Source: Panaeolus papilionaceus (Eukaryota; Basidiomycota; Agaricomycetes; Agaricales). From it: 64,000 nt of DNA. Shown here in pieces: positions 12,396 to 24,773 of this stretch. The stretch is from NCBI GenBank assembly GCA_015501605.1, contig JADNRZ010000020.1, positions 558,001-622,000 of the forward strand, written 5' to 3'. The stretch's first letter is position 1, and each line of letters begins with the position of its first letter. The notes below the pieces were generated by a model, which ran no database searches, was not told the DNA's origin, and saw only the letters and a list, made by a program, of their open reading frames with translations. A program made the position numbers and the translations under genes.

Positions 12396-13858
12396 ATGCT
12401 CGCCAGTTTCTTATTGACTCTCGCCACCGCTGCTTTGGTGGCTGCCACTCCCATGGAAAAGCGTCAAGGAGGCCCATCCGCTCGTGTTATTACCAGCTGC
12501 ACGAAGCCCAACACTGCTGCCTTGACTTTTGTGAGCCATCCTTCCTCGAATGCATGTTCGAACACACTCCTAACTGCTTCGTCAGGACGATGGCCCCTGG
12601 GTATACCTGTAAGCTTCAATGACACAAGAATCAACGAGCTTCGAATCTCATGCCAGAGCTCAGATACGACGTCAGCAAGGCTCTCATTGCCGCCAATGCT
12701 ACTGGAACCTTCTTCTTCAGTAAGTCTCGAATCAAACCTTTACTTTGTTCGCTGCTCATTGTCTTCCTCGTTTAGATGGAAACAACTGTAGGATACTATA
12801 ACCCCGTGGTTCGAACGACTGACTCAATTGCCTATTCTTTCTCAGACGAGTGTATCTACGATGACGCCCAGGCCAAGCGCGTGCTCTACGCCTACCAGAA
12901 AGGTCACCAAATCGCATCACACACATGGAGTCATGCGGATCTGACCACCCTGACTTGGGATCAAAGTACGTGCCCCTTTCATTGTATCAATTAACGACAG
13001 CAACTGACCTTCTTTATAGTTCATGACGAAATGTACAGAGTCGAACGTTAGTACATCATCTCGATTGACCCCTGCTCTATCTCGAAGGGCTCCATGTCCA
13101 TCTCCTCTCCAACGATCCGTCTGATCGTCTTTCTAACCTTGATTTTATACCTTCGAATGAACAGAGGCCCTCCAAAAGATCGCTGGTGTCGTACCAGCAT
13201 TCATGCGACCTCGTAAGCACTATTTAATACCCCCCCTATCACCCTTGGCTCACGCATTCTTCCAGCCTATGGTAACTACAACGACCTCGTTCGTCAAGCC
13301 TCCTACATCCGTGGCCAGACATTGGTTAACTGGGACTTCGAGTAAGTTACCATAGTGCACATTCGCAACGCTTTTCGATGCCGGGTACTGACTCGCGTTC
13401 AGCTCTGGTGATTCCGTCGGCGCGACAGTTGCTCAAAGCGAGGCCGACTACACCTCCCTGATCAACGGCCACCCAAGCACCATCCTCGCACTGAACCACG
13501 AAACCTATGGTACGCTTCCTTTCCATATAACAAAATTTAATGTATTCTTTTAACTAATCACGCTTCATCATAGAAACCACTGCGTACGTTTTCCGACCTT
13601 CGAAGCTAGAATCAATGTGATGAGATACTAAACAACCTTTTCATACATCAACAGGCACCAAGTCCTTCCATTCGCCATTCAGAAGCTGAAAGCTGCTGGA
13701 TACAATCTCGTCAGCGTTGCTGAGTGCGTTGGTCTTCCCGCTTATCAGAGTGTTGGATCCCCAGGTGTTCGCGACGTAAGTCCTTCGTTCGAACACTCAA
13801 ACCTAACTTCATATTAACTTGACCTCTCTCACCTCCTTAGTCAACCTGGCACTGCTAA
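12396..13858 (+). CDS. Secreted CE4 chitin deacetylase
   Basis: Polysaccharide deacetylase (NodB fold) that removes acetyl groups from chitin, acting in the cell wall or on chitin fragments. Twelve exons give 250 residues: 12396-12530, 12586-12608, 12664-12719, 12776-12787 (12 nt), 12846-12965, 13020-13046, 13165-13212, 13266-13341, 13403-13509, 13574-13583 (10 nt), 13655-13775 and 13841-13858. A signal peptide ends near AAT, with a Kex2-like KR at residues 22-23. All five CE4 motifs are present: TFDDGP with the base and metal Asp; SHTWSHADL with two metal His; RPPYGN; the WDFDSGD segment; and LNHET. The protein ends STWHC directly after the domain, without a GPI tail or chitin-binding module. 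Exon 3 begins at 12664 because only that acceptor keeps WVYLYDVSKAL. Confidence 0.93.
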
Positions 13859-14472
13859 ACGCACAAACGATCAAATACAACAAGTCGGTACTCATTATAT
13901 AGTAATGACCACCGATTTCCAGTGTATGCAACCGAACTTTAATAGAGTACCAACATCGCAAAATGATATTCAAATTCCTGTACTTGTAGTATCTGTTCCT
14001 CTTTCGATATTTTTTCGTCATGTAATATCTCCTCCTGAATCAAAATTACTATGCTTGACATCGAAACAACATTCACATATCACATCACCTATCTACAACA
14101 AACTGGATATCCGGAATGAGAAAGCGAACCTGCCACCCCAAATAAAAACTATGAGATACAATGCGGGCTATTATGAGTATATGGAACAAATCAAACAAGC
14201 GTAAAAATAAATAAACAAAGAAGCATATGACAAGATTATCGCCTCAATTCGCCGTTGAAGGAAGAGGACTAGTAGATAGAGTAAGTAGATCATCTACGTG
14301 TAGCTGATGATTAGCAGAATGAGGTGGGGGGCAGGAGAGGAGAGCAGGGTTACTGAACAACAGATGCAAAGCAAGTGATTCACCAAAGCAGTTAAAAATG
14401 CGATCTAGATGCATAGTCCATGGGGTAGTGTAGCGAAGATAAGAGAAACGCATACGGTGAACAAATCACGGA
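13859..14472. other. Convergent intergenic spacer
   Basis: 3' flanks of the chitin deacetylase and the Zn2Cys6 factor meet here. AT-rich, with no gene supported. Confidence 0.6.
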
Positions 14473-17400
14473 TCAACCTGACATACCCCCCGGAACAGGG
14501 GCATTGGAAGCAGGTTGACCTTGACCAGTAGAAGTGGACATTTCGCTGACGTTAGTGAGGTAATTGTCCCATTCATCCAACCTAGATCAGTCCCTCGTCA
14601 GTGCGGGGAATGTCACGGAGGATTGAAATAAACTTACTCAAAGCCGGTCGGGGCATTGGACCACATCGCCATCGTACCGTTGTCGACGCAGCCAAAATTA
14701 CCTGGACGACCATCAGGTCCTGCTATCGAGCCGCCCTGGGAAGTTAGCTGGTGCCCATGCATCTCTTGTCGCATCTGTGGAGGTATTGGTCGTTGGGGAT
14801 ACGCGAAGGTTGGCATACCCATGGCGGGGTTGGTATCCTGCATTCCTAGAGGAAGATGTGGCATGCGCTGCCCTTGCATTCCAAATACTGGAGCGAGTTC
14901 GTTGGTTTGATACTGATACTGGCCCATCATAGGATCCAAAACCATTGCACTAGGATTATGCACACCGTAACCTTGACCCATAGCACCCGGATCAAACTGT
15001 TGTGATTGCTGAACGCGATGGGACTCGATTGATGACGACAGCGACGTTGAAGACTCACTCATCTGGCTATAATGCTGTGAATTATGCCAGAAGTTGATGT
15101 CTGATGAGGTACTCCGTGAGCTGGTGTGATCTTCTGACGTAGAGCTTGTTGCTGTACTAGAGGCGTCCGTGGCAAACGTGACTTGACCATGGAGGGGAAG
15201 ACTGGCTAGTTCGTTGCTGTACACAGGGAGGTTGTAAAGGGTAGGATTGAGGAAGGAAGCATTCCCGCCCTGTGCTCGGGATGGGTTATTGGATTGTGAA
15301 GTGTCAGCCATGTTCGGTGAATTAGACATCACAATAGATTGAGGGCTATGGCGAGAGGGCGGATGCATATCGCGCAATGAAGCCTGTGATGACATCCGTG
15401 ACGAGGCGCGGGTAGATTGACTAGACTGGGGCTGCGACATGGAGATATGGTGCTGCATATGTTCTCCAGCAAGAGAGTTAACACCTTGGGCAAGGTTACT
15501 TCGTTTATTTTCACTCTCTTTAGCCCTTCTAGCACCAGCAATAGTTCTCACTTCAGTTCCAGCCGCGGGAGCGGAGGCGACATCTGAAGGGGTTTGAGCG
15601 TTGGGTGCCTCAGAGTCCTCACGCGATCGTTTGTGAGTCGTAGGCGGACTAGGTTGTGGCAACGGCAAGTCTCCTACTGACGCTAGTTCGAAGAGAATAT
15701 CCCTGATGATAAAACGAGGTTAGCACGTTTGGTCGCCCGTCAACAACTCAAAAACAGGTATATCACCATAGTCTGCCCGCGGAGTGCCACCTGTCCTCTG
15801 CATGCCTCAGAATCTGCATGCACTTATGTACGTCTGCCATCTCCTTCTTAGGATCCGTTGACAGGCCAGAGCGCTTTCCTCCCCAGATACTTAGTAGCAG
15901 AACAATAGCGGCGGTGAACGTGGCCATCTAGCGACTTGATTGAGCATTTTTGAACCAATTGGAATGCATGGTAACTTACATGCAACTGGACAGGGTTAGA
16001 GCTAAACCGCTTGCGTTGTATGTCGAGCACATGACTGCAACTTCTCGCGGCATTGGTGCAGATGGCCAGCGAAGGGAATGATAATGGAGAGGGTTTGCTG
16101 GGTGATGGAATGAACGGACGGTGGACAAGAATTTGGATATGGTAGTAAGTGGCGTAGAGCATGACAGATTGATTGAAAAATAAGGGGTCCTCCCTGTTGG
16201 GATCCCATCGCACTAACAGGGTAAACCGGTGAATATCTAACATGTATGAGTGGAGATAAAGGCTTACGATGGTCGGGCACAGAGTCAACCCATTTGTTCA
16301 ACGCAGAATCTAGCTCAGCGACGATGTGTTGCTCCCATTGCTGTCCGACAAGGCCGAGAAGTATTTTCGACTTATTTATAGCATACTGTGGACGACATCA
16401 GGACATCAGCACTATTTTGGCCTGCCGTGTCAGAGACTCACGATGGTGCGCAATGAGAAGCCCAAGATCTGTTGCAACTTGAGGTTCAGAACGAAAGCTG
16501 TCACCACAGACGGTTTATTCTTGGGTTGCTTGAACCGTTGTTCCGGATCAGGATGTTCCCAATATTCGTCATCGCATTCTATAGGCAGGTCGAGGTCAAA
16601 ACTGTCAAGAAAGCATGTGAATTAAAGTTTGAGAGGAAGAACATAAATACACACTCTTCATCTTGAATAGCGCACGGTCGTCCCAATGCAGCACTGACCA
16701 TCTTATCCATAGACACAAGCACCCTAAATGACGTATCTCGTGAATAAGCGATGAAAGAAGAGCGCCGAAGATATGAATAGCAAGACGATGAACGATAAGA
16801 CAACTTACCAGAATGCACGCTTCCATAGTTCATCTTCTACGGTGTGGGGCCTGTTATGGACTTTGCGTCGATGCGCTCCTACGTCTTGCGCTTGCCGAAT
16901 ACCGATCCCGACCATCGTCCAGCAAGATTGAGGAGCCGAAGATCCCTGTAAAAATTGTACAGCGAGCTATAGCAAAAACATCAGCCAAAAGTCAGATGAG
17001 GCTTAGAATCAGGACTCACGCAATAAAATTGAAGATCGTATAGGGTAGGGGGATGGAGGAGGTTTCTCCGTGACGCTTGCACTTGATCAAACCACTTCCA
17101 GCCGCATGAGTGAGTAGAATCCACATTCTCCAGGAAAACTCTTTTGTCGTCTGAGAAGCGGGCACCGACAGCACAAACAAGCAAGAATATTGTAGCAAAG
17201 CCCTCGTTGACGTGATGATACCCTTCGGCGATAGATCTTTCAAATGAAGGTCGATGTAGGACAGGTAGATAGATGTTGATGCGCGTGAAGTAGAAGTCGA
17301 CGAGGGAGGGATATAGATCGTCGTCCGGAAAATGGAAAACCAAGGGGGTCTTTCTCTCTATGATGCGTGATTCCCACTAATGGAGCAAATGTGAGTGTCT

Positions 17401-18417
17401 CTTTGAAACAGAATGCAATGAGTGTACGTACAGGTTTGAATTCCCAGAACTCCGCACGTTTGTTGCCCAGGACAGTTTTATTGCTCAAGGGAAGGGGTAT
17501 GTCAGACCCTGTATATTCATTTTTGAGTTCAATGGCAGTTTGGATCAGCATGGCGCTACTTGATTTGCCAAAGAAGCGATATTGAACGGAGTCGATTGCA
17601 AGCTGCTTCAGGTTGTCTGCTAATATTAGAGTGGATTTGTCGTCTTCGCTCAAATCGTCGTCGTGATTGATTCCATCGTGTCCTGCCACTCTGCGCATAG
17701 CACTGGTCACCGTTTCAACCGGATTGTTGGATGAAGAGGGTCTCGGGGGTTCATCAGGGCCGCCCACGAGGGAACTAGGATCAAGAGGGATACGTTCAAA
17801 CGTGAAATTATCTTTTTCGAGTGATGCTGTCAGCTCCTTGTACACTTGGTCGTTGGGACAGAGCTATGAGAAGCTTGAGAGAAGCACTCGGAAGATGGGC
17901 TAATTACATACCCGACGCAATAGCTTATCAAGTTTCTCCACTCTGTTCTCCAGACTCTCAACGTAGCTGTTCGTCGGATTGATGGTCAGACAAATGTCGG
18001 CGTATAGAGCGCAATTGCATACCCTTTGGGTGGTCCTCGTTTCTGAGTAGATTGTTAACCAGAGTTCTGTAAGATCTGGGGTTGGGGCGTACCTTTGCTG
18101 CCTCAATGTAACTGCACTCGTAGTTGTAGGCAATACAATTTGAGCAACGATTTCCTGGCATCTGCACGCCATCGCCTGTATTATAACCAAATATAATGAG
18201 TGGGAGATTTACCCTATAACCAAGGCAATAACTAACAGCGAACTGTATGAAATGAACTAGTCAGTATCTGGTCATGATTACAGAAAGAAGCAAGACAATA
18301 CACACTCTTTTTCCTCCGACAAATATCACAAGCTCGCTGTATCCTTCTCTTCTTCAAGCCACTGAGCGCGGTGGAAGAATGGCCGTTGTCATTATAGTCG
18401 TCCTCATTAGATGACAT
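14473..18417 (-). CDS. Zn2Cys6 fungal-specific transcription factor
   Basis: Fifteen exons give 1045 residues: 18306-18417, 18237-18242, 18093-18175, 18023-18042, 17912-17966, 17432-17863, 17020-17376, 16809-16966, 16655-16723, 16442-16601, 16268-16385, 15980-16212, 15767-15927, 14638-15702 and 14473-14581. The Zn2Cys6 cluster (CDICRRKK, IRCDG, NRCSNC, YECSY) is at residues 30-59. It is followed by the linker KKRGPPKGYVESLENR and a short coiled coil. The fungal_trans middle homology region spans roughly residues 230-560 (LYPSLVDFYFTRINIYLPVLHRP, then DLPIECDDEYW). The C-terminal third is Gln/Ser-rich and probably an activation domain. Architecture resembles basidiomycete regulators often compared with XlnR-like factors, but its targets cannot be read from sequence. 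Convergent with the chitin deacetylase. Confidence 0.92.
18237..18242 (-). other. 6-nt internal micro-exon of the Zn2Cys6 gene
   Basis: TTCGCT is flanked by an acceptor (ATACAG) and a donor (GTTAGT). It supplies Ile-Arg plus the first base of Cys in KKIRCDG. Skipping it loses the invariant cluster residues and shifts nothing else, so the micro-exon is needed for a working zinc cluster. Confidence 0.8.
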
Positions 18418-20514
18418 CGTGTGCAATGAGCAAGCCTGAGAATGGATCCGGAATGAAAAAGGGGGAAATTACAAGTTTATGTAAAAAATTCTATCCTCAT
18501 ACATGTGCCCATTTATAGAACACCGCCATCCTAACGCGCGTTCACCGGCAACTCTGAGCGTGACAACATCTTTTCGCAAAGTCATGTCAATAAACTGCGA
18601 ACAATTATATTATTGCAATTCAGTTGGTTGCTTTCTTGTCCTCATTTACTGTTCCGTCGATCGACAGTCCGTGGAACAGTGACCGTGATCGCAGTCTATG
18701 TGGATGTCTAATGGATTGAATATTCGAGGTACCCTAACAAACCAAACCCTTGTACACAGGTGATACGAATCGTTCCTCAAGTCTTCATCTTTTGAGCCAG
18801 CTGTCATCCTTCTCTTACTACATGACTCGATTCAAGGGCCCCGTTTTTCTTATCATTTACCGACCATTCATTAGATGCCTTCCTAAATCTCCTTGGTTTA
18901 CGTTGTTCCAGGACAATGCTCCACGTAGCTGCGAAGGGATTGTGGATTGGTCTTCACAATATGACTCGAACAACCTAACTACCGACCCTGACATTTTTTC
19001 CATAGTTTCTTTACTCCAAGAGATATCTTCTCTTCCTCGCAGCTTTTTTTCTTCTTTCATGGCGCTTCGACGCTGCTGCGCAGGTACTGGGTTGTTGAAT
19101 TACCGAGGCACGAACCGCAGCGCTTATCACAACGTGCGGATTACAGCTGTACTCGGAATTTGCGCAGCGATACAAACGCCGTGAAATAATGGCATGGTAA
19201 TCGCCTTATTTCGTCTCTATACACATTCCGGATCGTGGTACCGTGAGCATGTTCGATTCGCAAGGAATCTGTCATCCAGCTCTTGGTGTTTCATCTGTTG
19301 AGGGGCATGTGTAAATAAAATAAATATAATTACTACCTTCCGTGCCCATCTGTTGCCCTTGCCTTCCCGGAGACGAGTCACTTTCTTCTTCGCTGGGGCC
19401 TAGAGTCTTCGGGTCTCGGGGATCCTGGCAAGGAGCCGGCGCTTCATGAGTCATCGAGTGCCCGCGATTGAAGGATCTACGTGGTCTGTGCTATTTTTTA
19501 TATGCGACCTCAGAGTTGGTTTGTACTCACCATAGCCAAGAGATCTAAGAAGTGTGCGAAGCGTGTTGCCTGCATCGTGCGTTGTGTGATTATCCATTCA
19601 TCCAATCATTAGTAATGAGTGATCCTTGGACCCCCAAAGATGCCAGGGATTTCCCCTTGTCATGTTTAGTTCCTTTTCGACTCTGCACGACCTATCAACG
19701 GACTTCGTTTGGGTCAGATAGGCTACTTCCCTCACACCCGTTTTTCCTCAATTGCCGTTGGTGCCTTCAATGTCACGCTGCCAACTCCTAAATGGCACGC
19801 CACAGGAAAACGGAGCACGTAGATATTCCATGCGGCCAAGCCCTGGACATGCCGTTCACCTCGCAGTCCGTTGTCGCCGCGACGCATCACAAGCAAAGCC
19901 AACGGACAGTTAACGGACTGACCGAAATTCAAACTTGCCAAAGAATCGTTTCCATAGATGGGCATATCGCCATATCCAGATTAGCCATGTGATTAATCAC
20001 GTCCCTAATTAGCGCGTCGCGTCGCGTCAGACTCCGAGAAACCTAGATTGAGAAGTTGATGCTACTTGTAGAAGCGCTTGAGAGAATGAGCTTGGCGCAA
20101 TCGGATACGTTGGTTCTTCATTATTTAAATTAATTGAGCCAAGCACTAAGCCCTGTCGCTTTGGCAGACGACCAAAACTTGCAAGCAGGTTTCACCAGAA
20201 CTGTTGTATTGAAAAAATTACAAGTCGTGTCTAATGAAATTGCAAGCGATTACTACAAAGACTGGTATACATCCAAGGAAAGCAAGTCGAGTGTCTGTGT
20301 CCAATTTTCGGTATGTTTTTAAACACCCAAAAATTAACCCAATTATGTGCAAACACAAAAATCAACAAAAAACGCCCTCACGAACATGAGTATTAAGTGC
20401 AACGAATCAGGATATGTGTTACATCCAATCGTGCATATTATTATGTTCAGCATGTTCTGGAAAGAAACGAATGTGAGTTGGTCTTAATGAACGAAACGGC
20501 AAGCGAAGTATCGC
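18418..20514. other. Intergenic, long
   Basis: Roughly 2.1 kb with no supported gene. The proximal part is the promoter of the Zn2Cys6 factor, with no clear TATA box. Short ORFs such as the one near 20134-20322 have unremarkable composition and no splice support. Confidence 0.55.
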
Positions 20515-21832
20515 TCAACGGGATCCAAGCAGTCTTGTGCGCTCCGTAGGAGAAGTTTCACAATCCATATCGCACTTTTCACCCTTCTTCCGACGCCAGA
20601 GGCACCAAATGGTGTCAAGACTCCATGACCTGATATTCAGAAATGACTGGCTTCGATCCTGGATACGGTCGGGGCGTATCCGGATTTCATTGTCGACGAC
20701 GACGAAAAGGCAAGCAAATGTGGTGAAAATAGATGCGAGCGTTGTGCTTGCGGTAATCATGAACATGATAATCATCTGCAGGCGTGCGGCCTGCTGAACG
20801 GAGGATCCTCCGAGAATAGCACCAGTCATCATGCCAGGAATGGAAATGATGCCCAACACGCTATACAAACTTTGAGTTAGACAGAATAGCTAGAAGGCTG
20901 ATAAAAAGTGGTACATACCTCATGTTGTTTATAGGTGGAGTAAGTGCTAGTCTGAGAGCCTGAATAGCAACAGGTCGACAGGCCTCCATCCTGGTGGCTC
21001 CGAAGGCGATGTAGATCTCAACCTTATCTCGATTTTCTCTGTTGATGGGTTAATTAATTTTACGGTGCCATTAGCTGAAGAACCCACTGAAATTCCTTTA
21101 ATACATGCCCAACAGCCACAACGATACCCGAAATAGTTGCTCCGCACAACATGCCCACGATGGGAACTAGAGAGAGAGAGAGACGTCACTTCAAAGTGTC
21201 AAATAAGCGTCTAGATCACATACTGTACTGAATCGGCGTCCAGAAAGGTTGCACGGACATGGCAAACTTGGCACCAAGGATGGATATAGGAATGGTAGAG
21301 CCTAACATGGCAACTAATACGGCAGGAAACTGGTTTGAGAAGATCCAATCAGAAAACTGGGATGGAAAAGATGGAATCATTGATCATACCATGTGCTGAA
21401 ACCTTCTTGGGGATTTATTAACAACTTAGGAGATGAATGTAAGCGCCGGGAGTGATAGACGGAGAAGAACCACCGAAGATCTTCGCGTACCTGTTTCAAA
21501 CGTGCCTAGAAAATTTAGGACGACTTTGGAAAGTGTATGAGCAAAGTTTCTGGTGAGCGTCAAATGCGGGACTTACAGGATATTAGAGAAACCGTCCATG
21601 GATTTTTATTCTCGAAGACTTGCTGGAGAAGTGTGGCCACCATGGCCAACTGACCGATACATCGTATGGCGGCTATTAACAGAGATAGGCCAATCCCCAA
21701 CCGAAAGACCGTCGAAACGCCGATATCAAATAGGATGAATGCCATCCCAATCCCCACATTAATCCATGATAGCTCCTGGGTATCCGCTGTCATCTGCCAT
21801 GACTGAAAACTCGCATCGTCCCCATAAGACAT
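20515..21832 (-). CDS. FetB/UPF0014-family membrane protein
   Basis: Multi-pass permease of the family that includes bacterial FetB (YbbM, iron-related ABC export) and plant ALS3/STAR2. Seven exons (21577-21832, 21491-21505, 21390-21424, 21224-21329, 21088-21166, 20919-21038, 20515-20860) give 318 residues. Recognisable segments are FENKNPW, FETVVNKSPRRFQHMFP, AMLGSTIPISILG, IVGMLCGATISGIVVA, the cytoplasmic YIAFGATRMEACRP loop, and the hallmark SIPGMMTGAILGGSS. About seven hydrophobic segments are visible. The C-terminal tail after residue 275 is charged and ends in an ERTRLLG-type sorting-like motif. No ATPase partner is nearby. Start ATG 21832 was chosen; a short Met-Thr start lies 13 codons inside. 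The 15-nt second exon is needed for FETVVNK. Confidence 0.9.
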
Positions 21833-23143
21833 TGGTTGAACCAGTTTTTGTGCCGCAAAAGTCGCCAATTGATTAGTGGTTGAGAAGAGAGGTATTAAAA
21901 GTGCATCTAGTGTCCCAATAAATTTATACTTGCTCAGCCTCAGCAGTGCTAGCGGTTGAACGTGGCCTGTACTCACTGGATGAAAGGACGGGGAAAGGGA
22001 GACTGAGAGAAAGGCATGGCTATCGGCGAAGGTCATAGTCTATGACGCTCAATTTGTATCACACGCCATTTGATTGGCCAGTGTTCGGGCCTCAGCACCA
22101 CCGCCAACGTGGGAGTTTTAACCTTTAACCTCATCGGCTCCATCAACCACTCGCCTTCCTTGAACCTCTTCGTTTTCTGATTATCGCTCGCTGTTCATTA
22201 TCTTTCTTGAACCTGAACCTCGAGGTGCTGATAAGGTGGAATAGTTGACATAGGTATGTAAAATCTGACTTTTCATTTTGTGTGCTCATTCGCTTTAACT
22301 GCTCCTCTGTAGCACAGAGTAACTAGTGTCGATGTCCGAGTCGGTGAATAACCGAACGACGTACATATTTGAAAACTTGAGTTATATGTCATTGCGGATG
22401 ACCGTGACCGCCAGCAAGACTCGCGAAGAGGACGTCGCTTCAAGTATAGCGGGGTGGTGTCGGTGCCAATGAACAGTATGCTACTACTCCTATGAGGGGT
22501 GCCGCGATCTTCTGGATTCTGGGATAAGAAGGCCAATTCACTCCAGATTAAGAACATTCGCAGGGCACCTTGTTCCTTTGGGCTTGTCCTCAATTTTTCA
22601 ACAAGCACCGTCCGGGGATTATGAAAATTCAATTGGAGCATAGTCGGACCTGCGTTAATGGCTCGATTACAAAAGCTGACTGTTTACCTGACTAAAATGT
22701 TGCTAAAAGCCACTCATCTTACAGATAACGCTACTAGTTTGTAGGCATCAACGAGCTATAGACGGGTTTGTACGGCTTTTCAGCACCAGAGGTCCGCCCC
22801 ATTGACTTCCAATCCGCGGAGGTTTACGTCGATAACATCCCACTAATGTATAATCATCAGGACATCTACCATCCGAAGGCACGGACGTGTGGGCTGTGGA
22901 TTGATTTTGGGAGGCTTCTCTCAGTAAGCCTTGAATAAGCCTTCGTTCTCCCCTTTGCGGGTCTCATTTTTCCCTGCATGACTAATCTTCTCGCTTATTT
23001 TTGTTCCAAGACTGTAGAATGTTGAACCAAGACGACGTGCTATTCCAGCAGCGATGATGCCATCGCGTCATGGGAATGATCACCAAGATTCGCTTAAATA
23101 CTCGACTTGAAACCAAGGAGCGATATCGATAAAAACAAGCACA
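21833..23143. other. Intergenic, FetB-like promoter and ER1 promoter
   Basis: Holds the divergent promoters of the FetB-like gene and ER1. Weak protein-like ORFs occur on both strands around 22270-22640, but none joins into a convincing model. Confidence 0.5.
23094..23100 (+). promoter_or_regulatory. TATA-like box of ER1
   Basis: TTAAATA followed by C lies 50 bases before the ER1 start. The same AAATAC core precedes ER3, ER4 and ER5. Confidence 0.45.
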
Positions 23144-24431
23144 ATGTCTCAGCGTACTCAGAAAGCACTACTCCTCGACGCCAAGTTCGGAAAGTTCGTC
23201 GTCGGCGAGACAGAAGTCTATCAGCCTGGTCCTGGCGAAGTCCTCATCAAAGTCAAATCCACTGCCTTGAACCCCGTAGACTGGAAGATTCAGAAATACG
23301 GTGCATTCGTTGAACAATTTCCAGCTATCGTGGGGTGCGATGTTGCAGGTGACGTTGAGGAGATAGGTGAGGGTGTGGAAGGTTTCACGAAGGGAGACAG
23401 GGTGTAAGTCATCTATTTTTATCTACGTATTGAGATATCTATAACTCTATTTATGCTCCCAGTTTCTGCCAGAATGCCAAATTCGAGAACAGATATGGTG
23501 GATTCCAACAGTATTTCATTGGTCTGGGTGCAGCGATTGCAAAGGTATGTCTATGACGTGGACCACCTGCGTCTCCCCGTTAATCCCTTCCTTTTGTAGA
23601 TCCCCAACGGCATCTCCTATGATGAGGCTGCAACCATTCCACTTGGTCTTTCCACAGCATATACTGGCATGTACAATCCAAGTCCCCATGGTCTCGGTAT
23701 CCCCCCTCCTGCGTCACCAGCCACTCAAGGTAAATTTGCCGGTGAACCCTTCCTAGTGCTCGGCGGTTCCAGCTCCGTCGGACAAAACGGTACGTCAACT
23801 TCCAGGCCAGATCAGCATGACGGGCACTAAACTGAGGCTTTATCACTTTTATCAGCTATCCAACTGGCGAAAATCTCCGGCTTCTCACCTATCCTCACAA
23901 CTGCCTCTTTGCACAATACCGAAGAGCTCAAGGCATTGGGAGCGACGCACGTCTTGGATCGTAAACTCTCTCTCGATGACCTCACAGCCAAAGTCAACGA
24001 GATCCTGGGTGGCCGTCCTCTCAAGCTCGTTTATGACTCCATCTCGCTTCCCGACACACAAAAGACTGGGTTGGCACTCCTCGCACCGGGTGGCCAGCTC
24101 GAGCTTGTTCTTCCTGCCTCTGTGCAGACTCCAGAAGACAAGGTCGTTAACACCATTGTGGCGGTCCTGTCAATGCCGCATAACCTCGAGATTCTTGGTC
24201 CTCTGTACCGCAAGCTGGTCACTGGTTGGCTTGAATCTGGCGCGATCAAGGTCTTTCAACATTTCTCTAAATCATTACGAGGATGTTGACATTTATTTTT
24301 TATTCCTCAAGCCAAACCGCGTCGAGGTTCTTCCAAATGGGTTGGAGGGGATTATTGGTGGATTGAAGAAATTAGAAGATGATGCAGTCTCGCGCGCCAA
24401 ACTCGTTGCTCACCCTCAAGAAACCATCTGA
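23144..24431 (+). CDS. ER1: medium-chain enoyl/quinone reductase-like
   Basis: Zinc-free medium-chain dehydrogenase/reductase of the kind annotated as trans-enoyl-reductase-like, ToxD-like or CipB-like; expected to reduce an alpha,beta-unsaturated carbonyl with NADPH. Five exons (23144-23403, 23463-23544, 23600-23789, 23856-24250, 24312-24431) give 348 residues. The GroES-like half (residues about 8-120) carries [20 protein letters not shown] and [15 protein letters not shown]. The nucleotide loop is LGGSSSVGQ near residue 170, followed by [13 protein letters not shown] and the LGATHVLDR strand. The catalytic zinc Cys/His set of true alcohol dehydrogenases is absent. It is the first of eight copies in this window and lies 342 bases before F-box gene F1 in the same direction. 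No polyketide synthase is visible nearby to give it a pathway. Confidence 0.92.
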
Positions 24432-24773
24432 GCATTCTTTGATGGCGATATGTATTCATATGTAATTTGAATGTATTTGATAGTCTAACGCGGAAATTAG
24501 ATTGTTAGCATGGCACTGCCAAAAATACACTTCCACTCGATCAAGGAAGGAAAGCAAGCTAAGTGAGCCTGCACCGCATTTTGATCAGTGATTATCTGCT
24601 TGGCAACATGCTTTGATATAAATGACTACTTTATTACGCATCTTTGTTCCTTTTCGGCCAACACGAGGAGTGAGGTTCTGCAGGCGTCACTCGAATTTAA
24701 AGCTCAAAACAAGGTGCATATGCGTTGCTTCCTTCCTCCATCAGCAGCACTTCATTGAACTGCGAACAATAAT
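24432..24773. other. Intergenic ER1-F1
   Basis: Short spacer between two genes in the same direction; no TATA box is obvious and no gene is present. Confidence 0.5.

Noticed and set aside
18750..19184. 144-codon plus-strand ORF in the large intergenic region
   Set aside because: No recognisable motif, no joinable exons and composition typical of a random reading.
22273..22641. 122-codon minus-strand ORF and overlapping plus-strand fragments
   Set aside because: Both strands give protein-like pieces here but neither yields a consistent spliced model; left unannotated.
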